From Staphylococcus saprophyticus subsp. saprophyticus ATCC 15305 = NCTC 7292 (lineage in GTDB: Bacteria > Bacillota > Bacilli > Staphylococcales > Staphylococcaceae): DNA of 64,000 nucleotides. Location: contig NC_007350.1 of the NCBI RefSeq assembly GCF_000010125.1, positions 992,001-1,056,000 on the forward strand, in the 5' to 3' direction. The notes below the pieces were generated by a model that was not told the origin of the DNA, did no database searches, and saw only the letters and a program-made list of their open reading frames with translations. A program made the translations under genes and the position numbers. Shown one piece after another: positions 35,678 through 47,302 of the stretch. The number at the start of each line of letters is the position of its first letter. The first letter of the stretch is position 1.

Positions 35678-36859
35678 ATGCAATTAGATAGTATCGATAC
35701 AGCGTTGCAAGCACTAAAAAAAGGTGAAAGTATCATAGTCGTAGATGATGAAAATAGAGAAAATGAAGGTGACTTAGTAGCTGTTACGGAATGGATGAAT
35801 GACAACACTGTTAATTTTATGGCGACCTATGGTAAAGGATTAATTTGTGCACCAATCAGTAATGCAATTGCTGAAAAGTTGGATCTAAATCCTATGGTCA
35901 CGCATAATTCTGATGTTTATGGCACACAGTTTACGGTAAGTGTTGATCACATACAAACAACAACTGGCATTAGTGCAGACGAAAGAACAATGACAGCGAG
36001 AGCATTGATCGATGAGCAAGCTACTGGATCTGATTTTAATAAACCGGGTCATTTATTCCCTTTAATTGCACAAGATAATGGTGTGCTATCAAGACGTGGT
36101 CATACTGAAGCGTCTGTGGATTTAGCTAAATTAACTGGCGCTAAACCAGCAGCATTAATTTGTGAAATTATGGATGAAGATGGGACAATGGCAAAAGGAG
36201 CGTCATTAGAAGCATTTAAAGAAACGCATGGTTTAGTTATGATTTCTATTGAAGACTTAGAAAAGTATCGAAAATCTTCAATTTCTAAACTAGATGCAAA
36301 AGCAAAAGTTAAGATGCCAACAGAATACGGTAACTTTGATATGTATGGCTTTACTACAGATAATAGCGAAGAAGATATTGTTGTTATCGCTAATGGCGAC
36401 ATTAATAAAACTGAAAATGTTCGAATCCATTCAGCATGTTTAACTGGCGACATTTTTCATAGTCAACGATGTGATTGTGGTGAACAATTAGCAGCATCGA
36501 TGAAATATATAGCAGAGCATGGTGGCATGATACTGTATCTTCCTCAAGAGGGTAGAGGCATAGGCTTAATTAATAAGTTGAAAGCTTACGAATTAATCGA
36601 ACAGGGTTATGATACAGTTTCTGCAAATATTGCATTAGGATTTGAAGAAGATTTAAGAGATTATCAAAATGCTGCCCAAATATTAAAATATTTTGGTGTG
36701 GACAGTGTAAATTTATTAAGTAATAATCCGAAAAAATTTGAAAGTTTAGAATCATATGGCATTCATATTGCGAAGAGAATTGAACTCATCGTACCAACCA
36801 ATGCATACAATCAGGATTATATGGATACAAAAAAAGAAAAAATGGGTCACTTAATATAG
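35678..36859 (+). CDS. ribBA: Bifunctional DHBP synthase / GTP cyclohydrolase II
   Basis: A 393-residue fusion. The N-terminal DHBP synthase domain (~1-200) has the acidic DDENRENEGDLV and the GHTEASVDLAKL stretch. The C-terminal GTP cyclohydrolase II domain (~205-393) binds zinc with Cys254, Cys265 and Cys267 (CLTGDIFHSQRCDCGEQL) and has LPQEGRGIGL. It supplies both precursors of riboflavin. Start behind GGAGGG. Confidence 0.97.
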   Translation: MQLDSIDTALQALKKGESIIVVDDENRENEGDLVAVTEWMNDNTVNFMATYGKGLICAPISNAIAEKLDLNPMVTHNSDVYGTQFTVSVDHIQTTTGISADERTMTARALIDEQATGSDFNKPGHLFPLIAQDNGVLSRRGHTEASVDLAKLTGAKPAALICEIMDEDGTMAKGASLEAFKETHGLVMISIEDLEKYRKSSISKLDAKAKVKMPTEYGNFDMYGFTTDNSEEDIVVIANGDINKTENVRIHSACLTGDIFHSQRCDCGEQLAASMKYIAEHGGMILYLPQEGRGIGLINKLKAYELIEQGYDTVSANIALGFEEDLRDYQNAAQILKYFGVDSVNLLSNNPKKFESLESYGIHIAKRIELIVPTNAYNQDYMDTKKEKMGHLI

Positions 36860-36872
36860 GAGGTAATGAACA

Positions 36873-37331
36873 ATGAATTTTGAAGGTAAATTAGTAGGTT
36901 CAGATTTAAAAGTAGCGATTGTTGTAAGTAGATTTAATGATTTTATTACTAATCGATTATTAGATGGTGCAAAAGATACATTAATTAGACATGAAGTACC
37001 GGAAGCTAATATCGATGTAGCATACGTACCAGGAGCATTTGAAATTCCTTTAGTAGCTAAAAAATTAGCTAAGAAAAATGATTATGATGCAGTTATCACT
37101 CTAGGTTGTGTTATTAGAGGATCAACGTCTCATTACGATTACGTTTGTAACGAAGTAGCCAAGGGTGTTTCAAAAGCGAATGATGTTACTGATACGCCAG
37201 TCATATTTGGTATTTTAACTACAGAAAATATTGAACAAGCAGTAGAACGTGCAGGTACGAAAGCAGGTAATAAAGGTGCAGAAGCAGCAGTAAGTGCGAT
37301 AGAAATGGCTAATTTATTAAGAGAAATATAA
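36873..37331 (+). CDS. ribH: 6,7-dimethyl-8-ribityllumazine synthase
   Basis: A 152-residue enzyme that condenses DHBP with the ribityl-pyrimidine to give lumazine and assembles into an icosahedral shell in relatives. The catalytic His87 lies in [10 protein letters not shown], with [10 protein letters not shown] and VPGAFEIP lining the substrate site. Start behind AGGAGGT, 13 bases after ribBA. It is the last gene of the operon and a terminator follows. Confidence 0.97.
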   Translation: MNFEGKLVGSDLKVAIVVSRFNDFITNRLLDGAKDTLIRHEVPEANIDVAYVPGAFEIPLVAKKLAKKNDYDAVITLGCVIRGSTSHYDYVCNEVAKGVSKANDVTDTPVIFGILTTENIEQAVERAGTKAGNKGAEAAVSAIEMANLLREI

Positions 37332-37398
37332 AGTTAAACTTGTCTAATGCTTATCAATTTTAAATATCGTATCGTTTTTCAATTATATTAAATTAGTA

Positions 37399-37438
37399 GA
37401 ACGCCAAAGACATGACAGCTTTGGCGTTCTTTGTTTTT
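37399..37438 (+). terminator. Terminator of the rib operon
   Basis: A perfect 11-bp stem GAACGCCAAAG/CTTTGGCGTTC (37399-37409 with 37419-37429) followed by a T-rich tail. Confidence 0.85.
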
Positions 37439-37595
37439 ATAATAAATTCAATGACTATCTAAATTAGAATTCGGATATGTAAATCTTTTTAAACATCATT
37501 GAACTTAAAATTTGTGCTCGTATGATTACTTAGATGTAGTGTTTAAAAAGTGAATTGTTTTAAAATAATTATTTATATATTGAACATTGAATTGA

Positions 37596-38597
37596 TTATT
37601 TTTTAAGTACTCTATATAGTATTGAACCTGTAGCTACAACGCCAGCAAATATGCCAGCAATAGTGCCTACTTTTTTCAATATATCTGGTTTTAACAATTC
37701 TTTAAACATTAAATTCAAATTTTGTGGTCTTTCAGCTAATCTTCTCATAAAGTAACTGAACCAATCATCTCCATATGGCACATAAATGCAGAAATTGTTG
37801 CCTTCGCCGGCAATTTGTTCTGCTAAATCAGAGCGAAAGCCGTATAACATTTGAAATTCATAACGATCTTTATCAATTTTATTATCTTTAATAAATTGTT
37901 TGATTTGTGTAATGATTTTATCATCGTGTGTAGCGATAGAAGTAACGTTTTTAGCACTTAACAATCTTTTTTTAATTAAACGTATGTAGTTTTCGTCGAT
38001 TTCTTCTTTTGTTTGAAAAGCGATAACTTCATTTTCTTTATATGCACCTTTAACCATGCGTAATCTTAGTTCAGGATATTTATCTATGAGCGCATCGGCT
38101 TTATATAAATATGCTTGAATGACTGTACCAACATTTTTAAATTCACCTTTTAATCGATCTAATACTTGAGTGATATCAAACAAGCTATCATACTTTTCAG
38201 TATCGATATTAATATGCATATTATCAAATTCATTTGCTTTCAATAATATTTCTCGTAAATTACGGTAAGCAAGATCTATATCAAACTCTGAACCTAGTTG
38301 GCTTAATTTCACAGACATATGTCCAGCTAAACTATGATTATAAATGGCATACATGACTTCCAAAATTTGATCTTTAGCTTGGATAGCTTCACCTTCAGTT
38401 ACGACAAACTCTCCAAGACAATCAACAGTCACTGTAATTCCCTTGTTGTTTAAACGTTCAATTGTGTCTATCAAGTATTTAATCGTATTACCCGCAACGA
38501 CTTTATTCGCCCCAAACATGGGTCCTACTTCCTTGGCAGTCTTATTTAAAAACGAATTATTTGATAATCCGATAAAGAAATCTTTCACAATTGGCAT
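37596..38597 (-). CDS. Proline dehydrogenase
   Basis: A 333-residue flavoenzyme with a beta/alpha barrel that oxidises proline to pyrroline-5-carboxylate. Family stretches include LRMVKGAYKE (FAD and substrate contact), YEFQMLYGFR and the C-terminal YVPYGDDWFSYFMRRLAERP. The last ~20 residues form a hydrophobic segment, suggesting membrane contact. The start is ATG 38597 behind GGGAGGAAT. The 264-base gap to ribH contains the rib terminator and nothing else I can support. Confidence 0.93.
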   Translation of the reverse strand: MPIVKDFFIGLSNNSFLNKTAKEVGPMFGANKVVAGNTIKYLIDTIERLNNKGITVTVDCLGEFVVTEGEAIQAKDQILEVMYAIYNHSLAGHMSVKLSQLGSEFDIDLAYRNLREILLKANEFDNMHINIDTEKYDSLFDITQVLDRLKGEFKNVGTVIQAYLYKADALIDKYPELRLRMVKGAYKENEVIAFQTKEEIDENYIRLIKKRLLSAKNVTSIATHDDKIITQIKQFIKDNKIDKDRYEFQMLYGFRSDLAEQIAGEGNNFCIYVPYGDDWFSYFMRRLAERPQNLNLMFKELLKPDILKKVGTIAGIFAGVVATGSILYRVLKK

Positions 38598-38863
38598 ATT
38601 AATTCCTCCCATTCCGCTTATAGCTATGTTTCAATAATAGTGTAGCATGAATCTAATAGTAATGAAATCGTTTACAATAAAATATGTTACACTTTAAATT
38701 TCAATATACACTCATGAGATATGTATTGAACAGAAATAAGAAATTTATTGTGGGAAATAAATTTAGTTTTATGTTTATTTAATATGTTTAAAATGGAAAA
38801 AGCATAGCGTATTTTGATACAATAAGCGTAATGAATTTAAATGTAGAAGGGGAAGTATGGATT

Positions 38864-39688
38864 ATGTGGAAATGGGAAACCGAAAATGAAGCAAAAGGTG
38901 TCGTAGTAATTGCACATAACATGCTTGAACATACTGGAAGATATGCATATGTGATTACGATGCTTCGCCGAAATGGATATCATGTTATTATGGGCGATTT
39001 GCCAGGACAAGGGCAAACATCACGTTCAAATAAAGGTCAAATTGATAATTTTGATGCATATCATGAGCATATACTTGAATGGATTAGAATCGCAAATGAA
39101 TATAAAATTCCAACTTATGTCCTAGGTATAGGTCTTGGTGGTTTGATTGTCTTAAATTTATTAGAAAAAACAGAAGTGCCGATTGAAGGCCTGATGTTGC
39201 TTTCACCACTTTTAGAATTTAAGAAAAGTAATAAATCTAGAAAAGATAAAATTATTTCTAATATAGGTAAAATTGCGAAAGATACTCGATTTAAAGTTGG
39301 TATTACAGTTGAAGATTTAACAAGAAACGAAGAAGTTATAGAAGAGACGAATAAAGATCAATTGATGTTAAATAAAGTAACTTACTACTGGTATAAACAG
39401 ATTATTGAAATTATGAAAGAGACAGTCAACCATTTAAAAGATGTAAAATCATTGCCGTTATTATTAATGTACGGTACAGAAGATAGAGTTGCAGATATAA
39501 GCGCAATGGATTTAATAAAAGATAAAATAATGACAGAAGAACTTTATTTTAAAGCGTGGGAAGGATTATATCATGAAATTCATAACGAGCCTGAACGTGA
39601 TGAAGTCATGCGATATATTTTAGCGTTTTTAAATAATAGTGCAAGTAACAATGGATTTATAGTACATGATGAAAATGAAGTTTCATAG
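38864..39688 (+). CDS. Alpha/beta-hydrolase-fold protein of monoacylglycerol-lipase type, nucleophile replaced
   Basis: A 274-residue protein aligned with Hydrolase_4/lysophospholipase enzymes: LEHTGRYAYV near residue 21, GDLPGQGQTSR, and late acid and base segments (YGTEDRVAD, LYHEIHNE). The nucleophile elbow reads GIGLG (residues 88-92), with Gly90 in place of serine, so ordinary esterase chemistry is unlikely. The oxyanion segment HG is also changed to HN. The start is ATG 38864 behind AAGGGGAAG. It lies just upstream of ldh and rot. Confidence 0.85.
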   Translation: MWKWETENEAKGVVVIAHNMLEHTGRYAYVITMLRRNGYHVIMGDLPGQGQTSRSNKGQIDNFDAYHEHILEWIRIANEYKIPTYVLGIGLGGLIVLNLLEKTEVPIEGLMLLSPLLEFKKSNKSRKDKIISNIGKIAKDTRFKVGITVEDLTRNEEVIEETNKDQLMLNKVTYYWYKQIIEIMKETVNHLKDVKSLPLLLMYGTEDRVADISAMDLIKDKIMTEELYFKAWEGLYHEIHNEPERDEVMRYILAFLNNSASNNGFIVHDENEVS

Positions 39689-39810
39689 TACCTGAATACA
39701 ATGATAATACAGTATGTGGCAAAAGCGGTGGATTTGTATCCTAATTTTAAAAAGATATGATTTCACCGTTTTTTATATTTGATTTTTATTGTAACTTATA
39801 ATTAATATTT

Positions 39811-39828
39811 TTGTGAAATAAATCACAA
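39811..39828 (+). promoter_or_regulatory. Rex operator 1 (upstream of the ldh -35)
   Basis: TTGTGAAATAAATCACAA is a full 18-base Rex palindrome. Rex leaves such sites when NADH rises, which turns on fermentation genes. Confidence 0.9.
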
Positions 39829-39835
39829 ATAACTA

Positions 39836-39864
39836 TTGCAAACGCTCGGAGGAAATGATATATT
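39836..39864 (+). promoter_or_regulatory. ldh promoter
   Basis: TTGCAA (39836-39841), 17 bases, TATATT (39859-39864). It is flanked by two Rex sites. Confidence 0.65.
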
Positions 39865-39868
39865 TATA

Positions 39869-39886
39869 TTGTGAAATAAATCACAA
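39869..39886 (+). promoter_or_regulatory. Rex operator 2 (at the ldh transcription start)
   Basis: The identical 18-mer TTGTGAAATAAATCACAA, placed just after the -10 box, where bound Rex would block initiation. The two operators start 58 bases apart. Confidence 0.9.
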
Positions 39887-39923
39887 TATAAATTATTAAT
39901 ATTCATGTGAGGAGCGTTCTGTG

Positions 39924-40880
39924 ATGGAATATATAAAAAGTAATAAAGTTGTTTTAATTGGTGATGGTGCAGTTGGATCAAGTTATGCATTTGCATTAGT
40001 AGCTCAAGGTGTGGCAGATGAACTCGTTATTATAGATTTAGATGAAGACAAAGTGAAAGGTGATGTAATGGACTTAAACCATGCGGCACCGTATGGAGGT
40101 TCACCTGTTAAAATTAAAGCTGGTTCATATAAAGCATGTCACAATGCTGATTTAGTGGTGATTACTGCTGGAGCAGCTCAAAAACCAGGAGAAACGAGAT
40201 TAGATTTAATTGAAAAGAATACAAAAATATTTAAATCGATTGTTTCTGAAGTTATGGCATCTGGATTTAATGGGATTTTCTTAGTAGCCACTAACCCTGT
40301 TGATGTACTTACCTATGTAACGCAACAAGTTTCTGGATTACCTAAAGAAAAAGTAATTGGATCAGGTACGATTTTAGATACGGCACGATTCAAATATGAA
40401 TTAGCTGAAGAATTTGGCGTTTCTGATAGAAGTGTTCATGGACAAATCATTGGGGAACATGGAGACTCTGAACTAGCTGTTTGGTCACAAGCAAATATTG
40501 CAGGACAGCCATTATACCAATTGTTAATAGATGATCCTGAAAAACAACATAGAATAGAAGAAATATTTGTTAATACACGAGATGCAGCCTATGACATTAT
40601 TCAAGCTAAAGGTGCAACATATTATGGCATTGCTATGGGATTAGTGCATATAACTAAAGCGATTTTAAATAATCAAAATGTAGTGCTTACCGTATCCAGT
40701 CGTTTAGAAGGTGAATATGGTCAAGAAGATGTCTATATAGGTGTCCCTACAAAAATTAACAGACAAGGTGCGGTAGAAGTTTTTGAAATACCGTTAAACG
40801 ATGAAGAAAAAACTTTATTTACCCGTTCTGTTGGTATTTTGAAAGAAATGCAAAATAAAATATCTCATTTAATTGCATAA
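39924..40880 (+). CDS. ldh: L-lactate dehydrogenase
   Basis: A 318-residue NAD-dependent enzyme that reduces pyruvate to lactate. It has the Rossmann loop [11 protein letters not shown], the substrate-specificity segment [12 protein letters not shown] with Gln and Arg typical of lactate rather than malate dehydrogenases, and the catalytic His179 in [11 protein letters not shown] 39924 or the adjacent GTG 39921 may be used, both behind GAGGAG. Two Rex operators flank the promoter, implying induction under low oxygen or nitrosative stress. The sequence is well diverged from the main staphylococcal Ldh as I recall it, so it may be a paralogue. Confidence 0.93.
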   Translation: MEYIKSNKVVLIGDGAVGSSYAFALVAQGVADELVIIDLDEDKVKGDVMDLNHAAPYGGSPVKIKAGSYKACHNADLVVITAGAAQKPGETRLDLIEKNTKIFKSIVSEVMASGFNGIFLVATNPVDVLTYVTQQVSGLPKEKVIGSGTILDTARFKYELAEEFGVSDRSVHGQIIGEHGDSELAVWSQANIAGQPLYQLLIDDPEKQHRIEEIFVNTRDAAYDIIQAKGATYYGIAMGLVHITKAILNNQNVVLTVSSRLEGEYGQEDVYIGVPTKINRQGAVEVFEIPLNDEEKTLFTRSVGILKEMQNKISHLIA

Positions 40881-41031
40881 TTCATAGTTTAAATTTAAAC
40901 TGTATATAAGATTAATTTTATTAAAAATTCTAATATTTATTCAGTGTAGAATTTATTTTACAGTTATTGATGATTTTTTTGAAATTAATTTTACATGTTT
41001 AAACTTTATACTATGATTGGGGGATTACACT

Positions 41032-41433
41032 ATGGGGAAGACATTTACTGAAAAAGTGGATGGCGTTTTGCAATTAGAATCTGTGTTGAAAGATATCGAG
41101 GATATTTTTGACAAAGTTCAAAAGCAATATAAAATGTCAAAAGAAGAAATTTTAATCCTTTTGACACTTTGGAAAGAAGGGTCAATGACTTTAAAAGAAA
41201 TGGATGATTTTGTTCATATTAAATCATACAAACGTACACGTACGTACAATGATTTAGTTGAAAAAGCGTGGATTATTAAAGAAAGACCACAAAACGACGA
41301 ACGTACAGTTATTATCCATTTTAATGAAGATTTAAAAGATCAAAGGGAAAGTCTTTTAAACTTTTTTAAAGAAGAAATTGATTCTAACTCATCTACTATT
41401 CAAAACAGTCTTAAATCTATCTTAAATCTATAG
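41032..41433 (+). CDS. rot: SarA-family transcriptional regulator Rot
   Basis: A 133-residue winged-helix regulator, the length I recall for S. aureus Rot (repressor of toxins). The recognition region MSKEEILILLTLWKEGSMTL and the wing KERPQNDERTVIIHF are strongly conserved, with KRTRTYN in between. The N- and C-termini differ more. Rot controls exoprotein and surface-protein genes and is a target of RNAIII in S. aureus. The start is ATG 41032 behind GGGGGA. It is a single gene with its own terminator. Confidence 0.92.
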   Translation: MGKTFTEKVDGVLQLESVLKDIEDIFDKVQKQYKMSKEEILILLTLWKEGSMTLKEMDDFVHIKSYKRTRTYNDLVEKAWIIKERPQNDERTVIIHFNEDLKDQRESLLNFFKEEIDSNSSTIQNSLKSILNL

Positions 41434-41463
41434 GAATTATGAATTTTACAGTGTAATTTACAC

Positions 41464-41510
41464 AAAAAAGCTGCCAACAAAGTTTAAATACTTTTATTGG
41501 CAGCTTTTTT
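41464..41510. terminator. Bidirectional terminator between rot and mnmM
   Basis: A 14-bp stem AAAAAAGCTGCCAA/TTGGCAGCTTTTTT with A and T flanks, serving convergent genes. Confidence 0.88.
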
Positions 41511-41551
41511 ATTTTTAAAGCGTGTGCTTTAGGAAAACTAAATGATAGAAT

Positions 41552-43062
<1,511 letters not shown>

Positions 43063-43171
43063 ATAACATTTTCCTTTCTAAATTCATTCTAGTTAAAGAT
43101 TTTAACATATTTTAATGATATAGTGTTTAAAGTAAAATAAGAAATTTTGATGTAGAAAGGAGCTTAATGTT

Positions 43172-44341
43172 ATGAATATGCCTAAATCAGTGTGGTGGCT
43201 AGTAATTGGTATGGCATTAAATATCACAGGCTCAAGTTTCTTATGGCCATTAAATACAATTTATATGAATGAAGAATTAGATAAAAGTCTAACTATCGCC
43301 GGATTAGTACTAATGATCAATTCATTTGGCATGGTCATAGGTAACTTATTAGGGGGCATGCTTTTTGATAAATTAGGTGGTTATCGTACTATTATTATAG
43401 GAACAGTAATTTGTTTGATGAGTACAACACTGCTTAATTTTTTCCATGGTTGGCCATGGTATGCTGTATGGCTAGTAGCACTAGGATTTGGTGGCGGTAT
43501 GATTGTTCCAGCAATTTATGCATTGGCTGGCGCCGTGTGGCCACAAGGTGGTCGTCAAACTTTTAATGCAATTTATTTGGCTCAAAATTTAGGTGTAGCC
43601 ATTGGTGCTGCATCAGGTGGATTTGTAGCAGAATTAAGTTTTAATTATATTTTTATAGCGAACTTATTAATGTATGTCGCATTTGCAATTGTAGCCGTGA
43701 CACAATTCAAAATTAATTTAGATGTTAAAGTGAAATCAACGGACGCAATGAGTCTTTTATCTAAAGCATATAGACCACAGTTTATAGCGCTAACGCTATT
43801 ATGCGTTATGTTCAGTATTTGTTGGATTGCTTATATTCAATGGGAAAGTACGATAGCTTCGTTTACTCAAGAAATCAATATTTCAATGAGTCAGTACAGT
43901 CTGTTATGGACAGTTAACGGCATTATGATTTTAGTTGCGCAACCTTTAATCTTACCTGTCATTAGATTGTTAAAAGGAAACCTAAAATATCAAATGCTTG
44001 TTGGGATTGTCATCTTTATTCTCTCTTTCTTTGTGACAAGTTTTGCTGAACAATTTTCAATTTTCATGGTAGGTATGATTATACTTACTTTAGGAGAAAT
44101 GTTTGTTTGGCCAGCCGTACCAACAATAGCGAATCAATTAGCGCCTAAAGGGAAAGAAGGTTCATTCCAAGGTTATGTTAATTCTGCTGCAACTGTGGGA
44201 AAAGCTTTTGGACCATTAATTGGCGGTGTTGTTGTAGATTCGTTTAATATGCAAGCTATGTTTTTAAGTATGATTGTATTATTACTTATTGCACTGGTAT
44301 TCCTGTTAATATACGATAAAAAATTACCAAAAGATACGTAA
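43172..44341 (+). CDS. Major facilitator superfamily transporter
   Basis: A 389-residue protein with 12 hydrophobic segments in two halves. The loop between helices 2 and 3 has the MFS motif A variant GNLLGGMLFDKLGGYRT, and the equivalent second half is less conserved. MDR-type efflux is likely from the length, but the substrate is unknown. The start is ATG 43172 behind AAAGGAG. A terminator follows at 44352. Confidence 0.88.
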   Translation: MNMPKSVWWLVIGMALNITGSSFLWPLNTIYMNEELDKSLTIAGLVLMINSFGMVIGNLLGGMLFDKLGGYRTIIIGTVICLMSTTLLNFFHGWPWYAVWLVALGFGGGMIVPAIYALAGAVWPQGGRQTFNAIYLAQNLGVAIGAASGGFVAELSFNYIFIANLLMYVAFAIVAVTQFKINLDVKVKSTDAMSLLSKAYRPQFIALTLLCVMFSICWIAYIQWESTIASFTQEINISMSQYSLLWTVNGIMILVAQPLILPVIRLLKGNLKYQMLVGIVIFILSFFVTSFAEQFSIFMVGMIILTLGEMFVWPAVPTIANQLAPKGKEGSFQGYVNSAATVGKAFGPLIGGVVVDSFNMQAMFLSMIVLLLIALVFLLIYDKKLPKDT

Positions 44342-44351
44342 GATATATGAT

Positions 44352-44388
44352 GAGTCTGGGATATAAATAAATATCTTAGGCTCGTTTT
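44352..44388 (+). terminator. Terminator of the MFS gene
   Basis: A GAGTCTGGGATA/TATCTTAGGCTC stem with several G-T pairs and a T-rich tail. It is related to the CTGAGACAT terminators elsewhere in the window. The stretch 44389-44600 shows no gene I can support; a second promoter-like pair TTGGTC-N17-TATAAT lies at 44501-44529. Confidence 0.65.
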
Positions 44389-44603
44389 CAATTGGCAGTC
44401 AATGTATCGTCAGCGCTTTGTACAGAAGTGTGCCTTTTGTATAAGCATGAACCTTAATTATCCTTGCGGGCGTGGGTCTATGAAATCACTGTGAAAAACG
44501 TTGGTCTCTGTCTCACTACTTTATATAATAATTTATTTTTTAGTTATACATGCTTATCATATGTAGAAAATAAGTATGTTTCCTGTTAAATCAGGTTTTA
44601 CTC

Positions 44604-44632
44604 TTGAAATAAATAGTTATTTCAAATATTAT
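44604..44632 (+). promoter_or_regulatory. leuS promoter with overlapping inverted repeat
   Basis: TTGAAA (44604-44609), 17 bases, TATTAT (44627-44632), which places the start at the T-box leader. The perfect repeat TTGAAATAA/TTATTTCAA (44604-44612 with 44617-44625) covers the -35 and the spacer and could be an operator. Confidence 0.6.
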
Positions 44633-44638
44633 TAGTAA

Positions 44639-44849
44639 TGTATAGGAGTAGTAACTTTAAAACTTTTCTACAGAGAACTAGGGTTGGTGGAACCTAGTGT
44701 TAAGTTAAAGTGAACTTACCAGGACTTAAAGATAATTTATGACATCTCTTACTATTAGTTAAAATGAGTGCACATTTAATGTGAATTTGGGTGGTACCGC
44801 GGCGAAAGTCGTCCCTTTGTAATTAAATAATAGTTTGGGGTGTTTTTTT
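44639..44849 (+). ncRNA. T-box leader of leuS (leucine specifier)
   Basis: The T-box sequence GGGTGGTACCGCGG lies at 44789-44802 and its antiterminator partner CGTCCC at 44810-44815. The upstream Stem I contains GTGAACTTACC, whose CTT (44716-44718) fits a leucine specifier codon. The competing terminator joins CGTCCC to GGGGTG (44837-44842) and ends in seven T. Uncharged tRNA-Leu should favour read-through. Confidence 0.93.
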
Positions 44850-44869
44850 ATTGAATAGGAGGAAAAGTA

Positions 44870-47284
44870 GTGAATTACAGTCATAATGAAATTGAAAAGA
44901 AATGGCAGGACTATTGGGAAGCAAATAAAACTTTTAAAACGAGCGACAATTTAGGGCAAAAGAAATTTTATGCTTTAGATATGTTCCCTTATCCATCAGG
45001 AGCAGGCCTGCATGTTGGTCACCCAGAAGGGTATACTGCTACAGATATCATCTCTCGTTATAAACGTATGTTAGGTTATAACGTATTACACCCAATGGGT
45101 TGGGATGCATTTGGCTTACCAGCTGAACAATATGCATTAGATACAGGTAATGATCCACGAGAGTTCACTAAAGAAAATATTCAGACCTTTAAGCGTCAGA
45201 TAAAAGAACTTGGTTTCAGTTATGACTGGGATAGAGAAGTGAATACGACAGATCCTGAATACTACAAATGGACACAATGGATTTTCATACAATTATATAA
45301 TAAAGGTTTAGCTTATGTAGATGAAGTGGCTGTGAATTGGTGTCCAGCATTAGGTACGGTATTATCGAATGAAGAAGTTATTGATGGCGTATCAGAACGT
45401 GGCGGCCATCCTGTATATAGACGTCCAATGAAGCAATGGGTTCTTAAAATTACCGAATATGCAGACAGATTGTTAGAAGATTTAGATGAATTAGACTGGC
45501 CAGAGTCATTGAAAGATATGCAACGTAACTGGATTGGCCGTTCTGAAGGTGCATCAGTGGCATTTGATGTGAAAGATTATAATGAGCAAATTGAAGTATT
45601 TACTACTAGACCTGATACAATATACGGTGCGTCATTTTTAGTGCTTAGCCCAGAACACGAGCTTGTAGATTTGATTACTACGGAAGATAATAAAGATGAT
45701 GTAGAAGCTTATCAAAAAGAAGCGGCTAAGAAATCTGATTTAGAACGTACTGGCTTATCAAAAGAAAAGTCTGGTGTATTCACTGGTGCATATGCTGTTA
45801 ATCCATTATCAGGGCAACAAGTACCAATATGGATTGCAGATTACGTACTATCCACTTACGGTACTGGTGCGGTCATGGCTGTACCTAGTGGTGATCAGCG
45901 TGATTATGAATTCGCTAAAACATTTGACTTACCAATTATAGAAGTCATCGAAGGCGGAGATATGAGCAAGGAAGCCTACACTGGCGACGGACCGCATATT
46001 AATTCTGGTGAACTAAACGGATTATACAATGAAGCAGCTATAGAAAAAGCGATTGAATTGTTAGAAAATAAAAATGCCGGTACGCGTAAAGTAAACTACA
46101 AACTTAGAGATTGGTTGTTCAGTAGACAAAGATATTGGGGCGAACCTATTCCAGTTATTCACTGGGAAGATGGCTCAATGACGACAGTACCTGAAGATGA
46201 ACTACCATTACTTTTACCAGAAACTGATGAAATAAAACCGTCAGGGACAGGTGAATCACCGTTAGCGAATATTGATGAATTTGTAAACGTTGTCGATGAA
46301 GCCACAGGTATGAAAGGCCGCCGTGAAACAAATACGATGCCACAATGGGCAGGTAGCTGTTGGTATTATCTAAGATATATTGATCCAGACAATGAGCAAA
46401 TGTTAGCAGATCCTGAAAAATTAAAACATTGGTTGCCTGTAGATTTGTATATTGGTGGCGTAGAACATGCTGTATTACATTTATTGTATGCACGATTTTG
46501 GCACAAAGTATTATTTGATTTAGGTGTGGTACCAACAAAAGAACCATTCCAAAAGTTATTCAACCAAGGTATGATTTTGGGTGAAGGTAACGAAAAAATG
46601 AGTAAATCTAAAGGTAATGTAATTAATCCAGATGATATTGTAAAATCTCATGGTGCGGATACGTTACGTTTATATGAGATGTTTATGGGACCGCTTGATG
46701 CCGCTATCGCTTGGAGCGAAAATGGTTTAGATGGTTCGAGACGTTTCTTAGATAGGATTTGGCGTTTATTAATTACAGAAGATGGTTCAATTTCTAATAA
46801 AGTGGTAAACAATCATAGTAAGGCTTTAGATAAGAGTTATCACCAAACAGTGAAAAAAGTTACAGAAGATTACAATTCGCTTAACTTTAACACAGCGATT
46901 AGTCAACTTATGGTATTTATTAATGATTGTTATAAAGCGGAAGAAATTTATAAACCATATATCGAAGGCTTTATTAAAATGCTGGCGCCGATTGCACCTC
47001 ATATATCTGAAGAATTGTGGTCACGTTTAGGCCATGATGAAACAATCACTTATCAACCATGGCCATCCTACGATGAAGCGTTACTTGTTGATGACGAAAT
47101 TGAGATTGTCGTACAAGTAAATGGTAAAGTGCGTGCTAAAATTAATGTATCGAAAGATATTGCGAAAGAAGAAATGGAGCAAATCGCACTAGATAATGAA
47201 CATGTTAAATCTGAAATAGAAGGTAAAGATATTAAAAAAGTTATTGCAGTTCCTAAAAAACTTGTTAATATCGTCGCTAAATAA
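44870..47284 (+). CDS. leuS: Leucyl-tRNA synthetase
   Basis: An 804-residue class Ia synthetase. The HIGH-equivalent HVGH is at residues 48-51 ([16 protein letters not shown]) and KMSKS is at 576-580. The editing domain (~220-420) contains [10 protein letters not shown] and [10 protein letters not shown], with the threonine-rich region and the aspartate that hydrolyse mischarged tRNA. Start GTG 44870 behind AGGAGG. Controlled by the T-box leader. Confidence 0.98.
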   Translation: MNYSHNEIEKKWQDYWEANKTFKTSDNLGQKKFYALDMFPYPSGAGLHVGHPEGYTATDIISRYKRMLGYNVLHPMGWDAFGLPAEQYALDTGNDPREFTKENIQTFKRQIKELGFSYDWDREVNTTDPEYYKWTQWIFIQLYNKGLAYVDEVAVNWCPALGTVLSNEEVIDGVSERGGHPVYRRPMKQWVLKITEYADRLLEDLDELDWPESLKDMQRNWIGRSEGASVAFDVKDYNEQIEVFTTRPDTIYGASFLVLSPEHELVDLITTEDNKDDVEAYQKEAAKKSDLERTGLSKEKSGVFTGAYAVNPLSGQQVPIWIADYVLSTYGTGAVMAVPSGDQRDYEFAKTFDLPIIEVIEGGDMSKEAYTGDGPHINSGELNGLYNEAAIEKAIELLENKNAGTRKVNYKLRDWLFSRQRYWGEPIPVIHWEDGSMTTVPEDELPLLLPETDEIKPSGTGESPLANIDEFVNVVDEATGMKGRRETNTMPQWAGSCWYYLRYIDPDNEQMLADPEKLKHWLPVDLYIGGVEHAVLHLLYARFWHKVLFDLGVVPTKEPFQKLFNQGMILGEGNEKMSKSKGNVINPDDIVKSHGADTLRLYEMFMGPLDAAIAWSENGLDGSRRFLDRIWRLLITEDGSISNKVVNNHSKALDKSYHQTVKKVTEDYNSLNFNTAISQLMVFINDCYKAEEIYKPYIEGFIKMLAPIAPHISEELWSRLGHDETITYQPWPSYDEALLVDDEIEIVVQVNGKVRAKINVSKDIAKEEMEQIALDNEHVKSEIEGKDIKKVIAVPKKLVNIVAK

Positions 47285-47302
47285 ACACAGGAGGAATTAA
47301 TT

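Noticed and set aside
46155..46547. Minus-strand frame of 130 codons
   Set aside because: It lies wholly inside leuS on the opposite strand, with leucine- and histidine-rich composition from a shadow frame.
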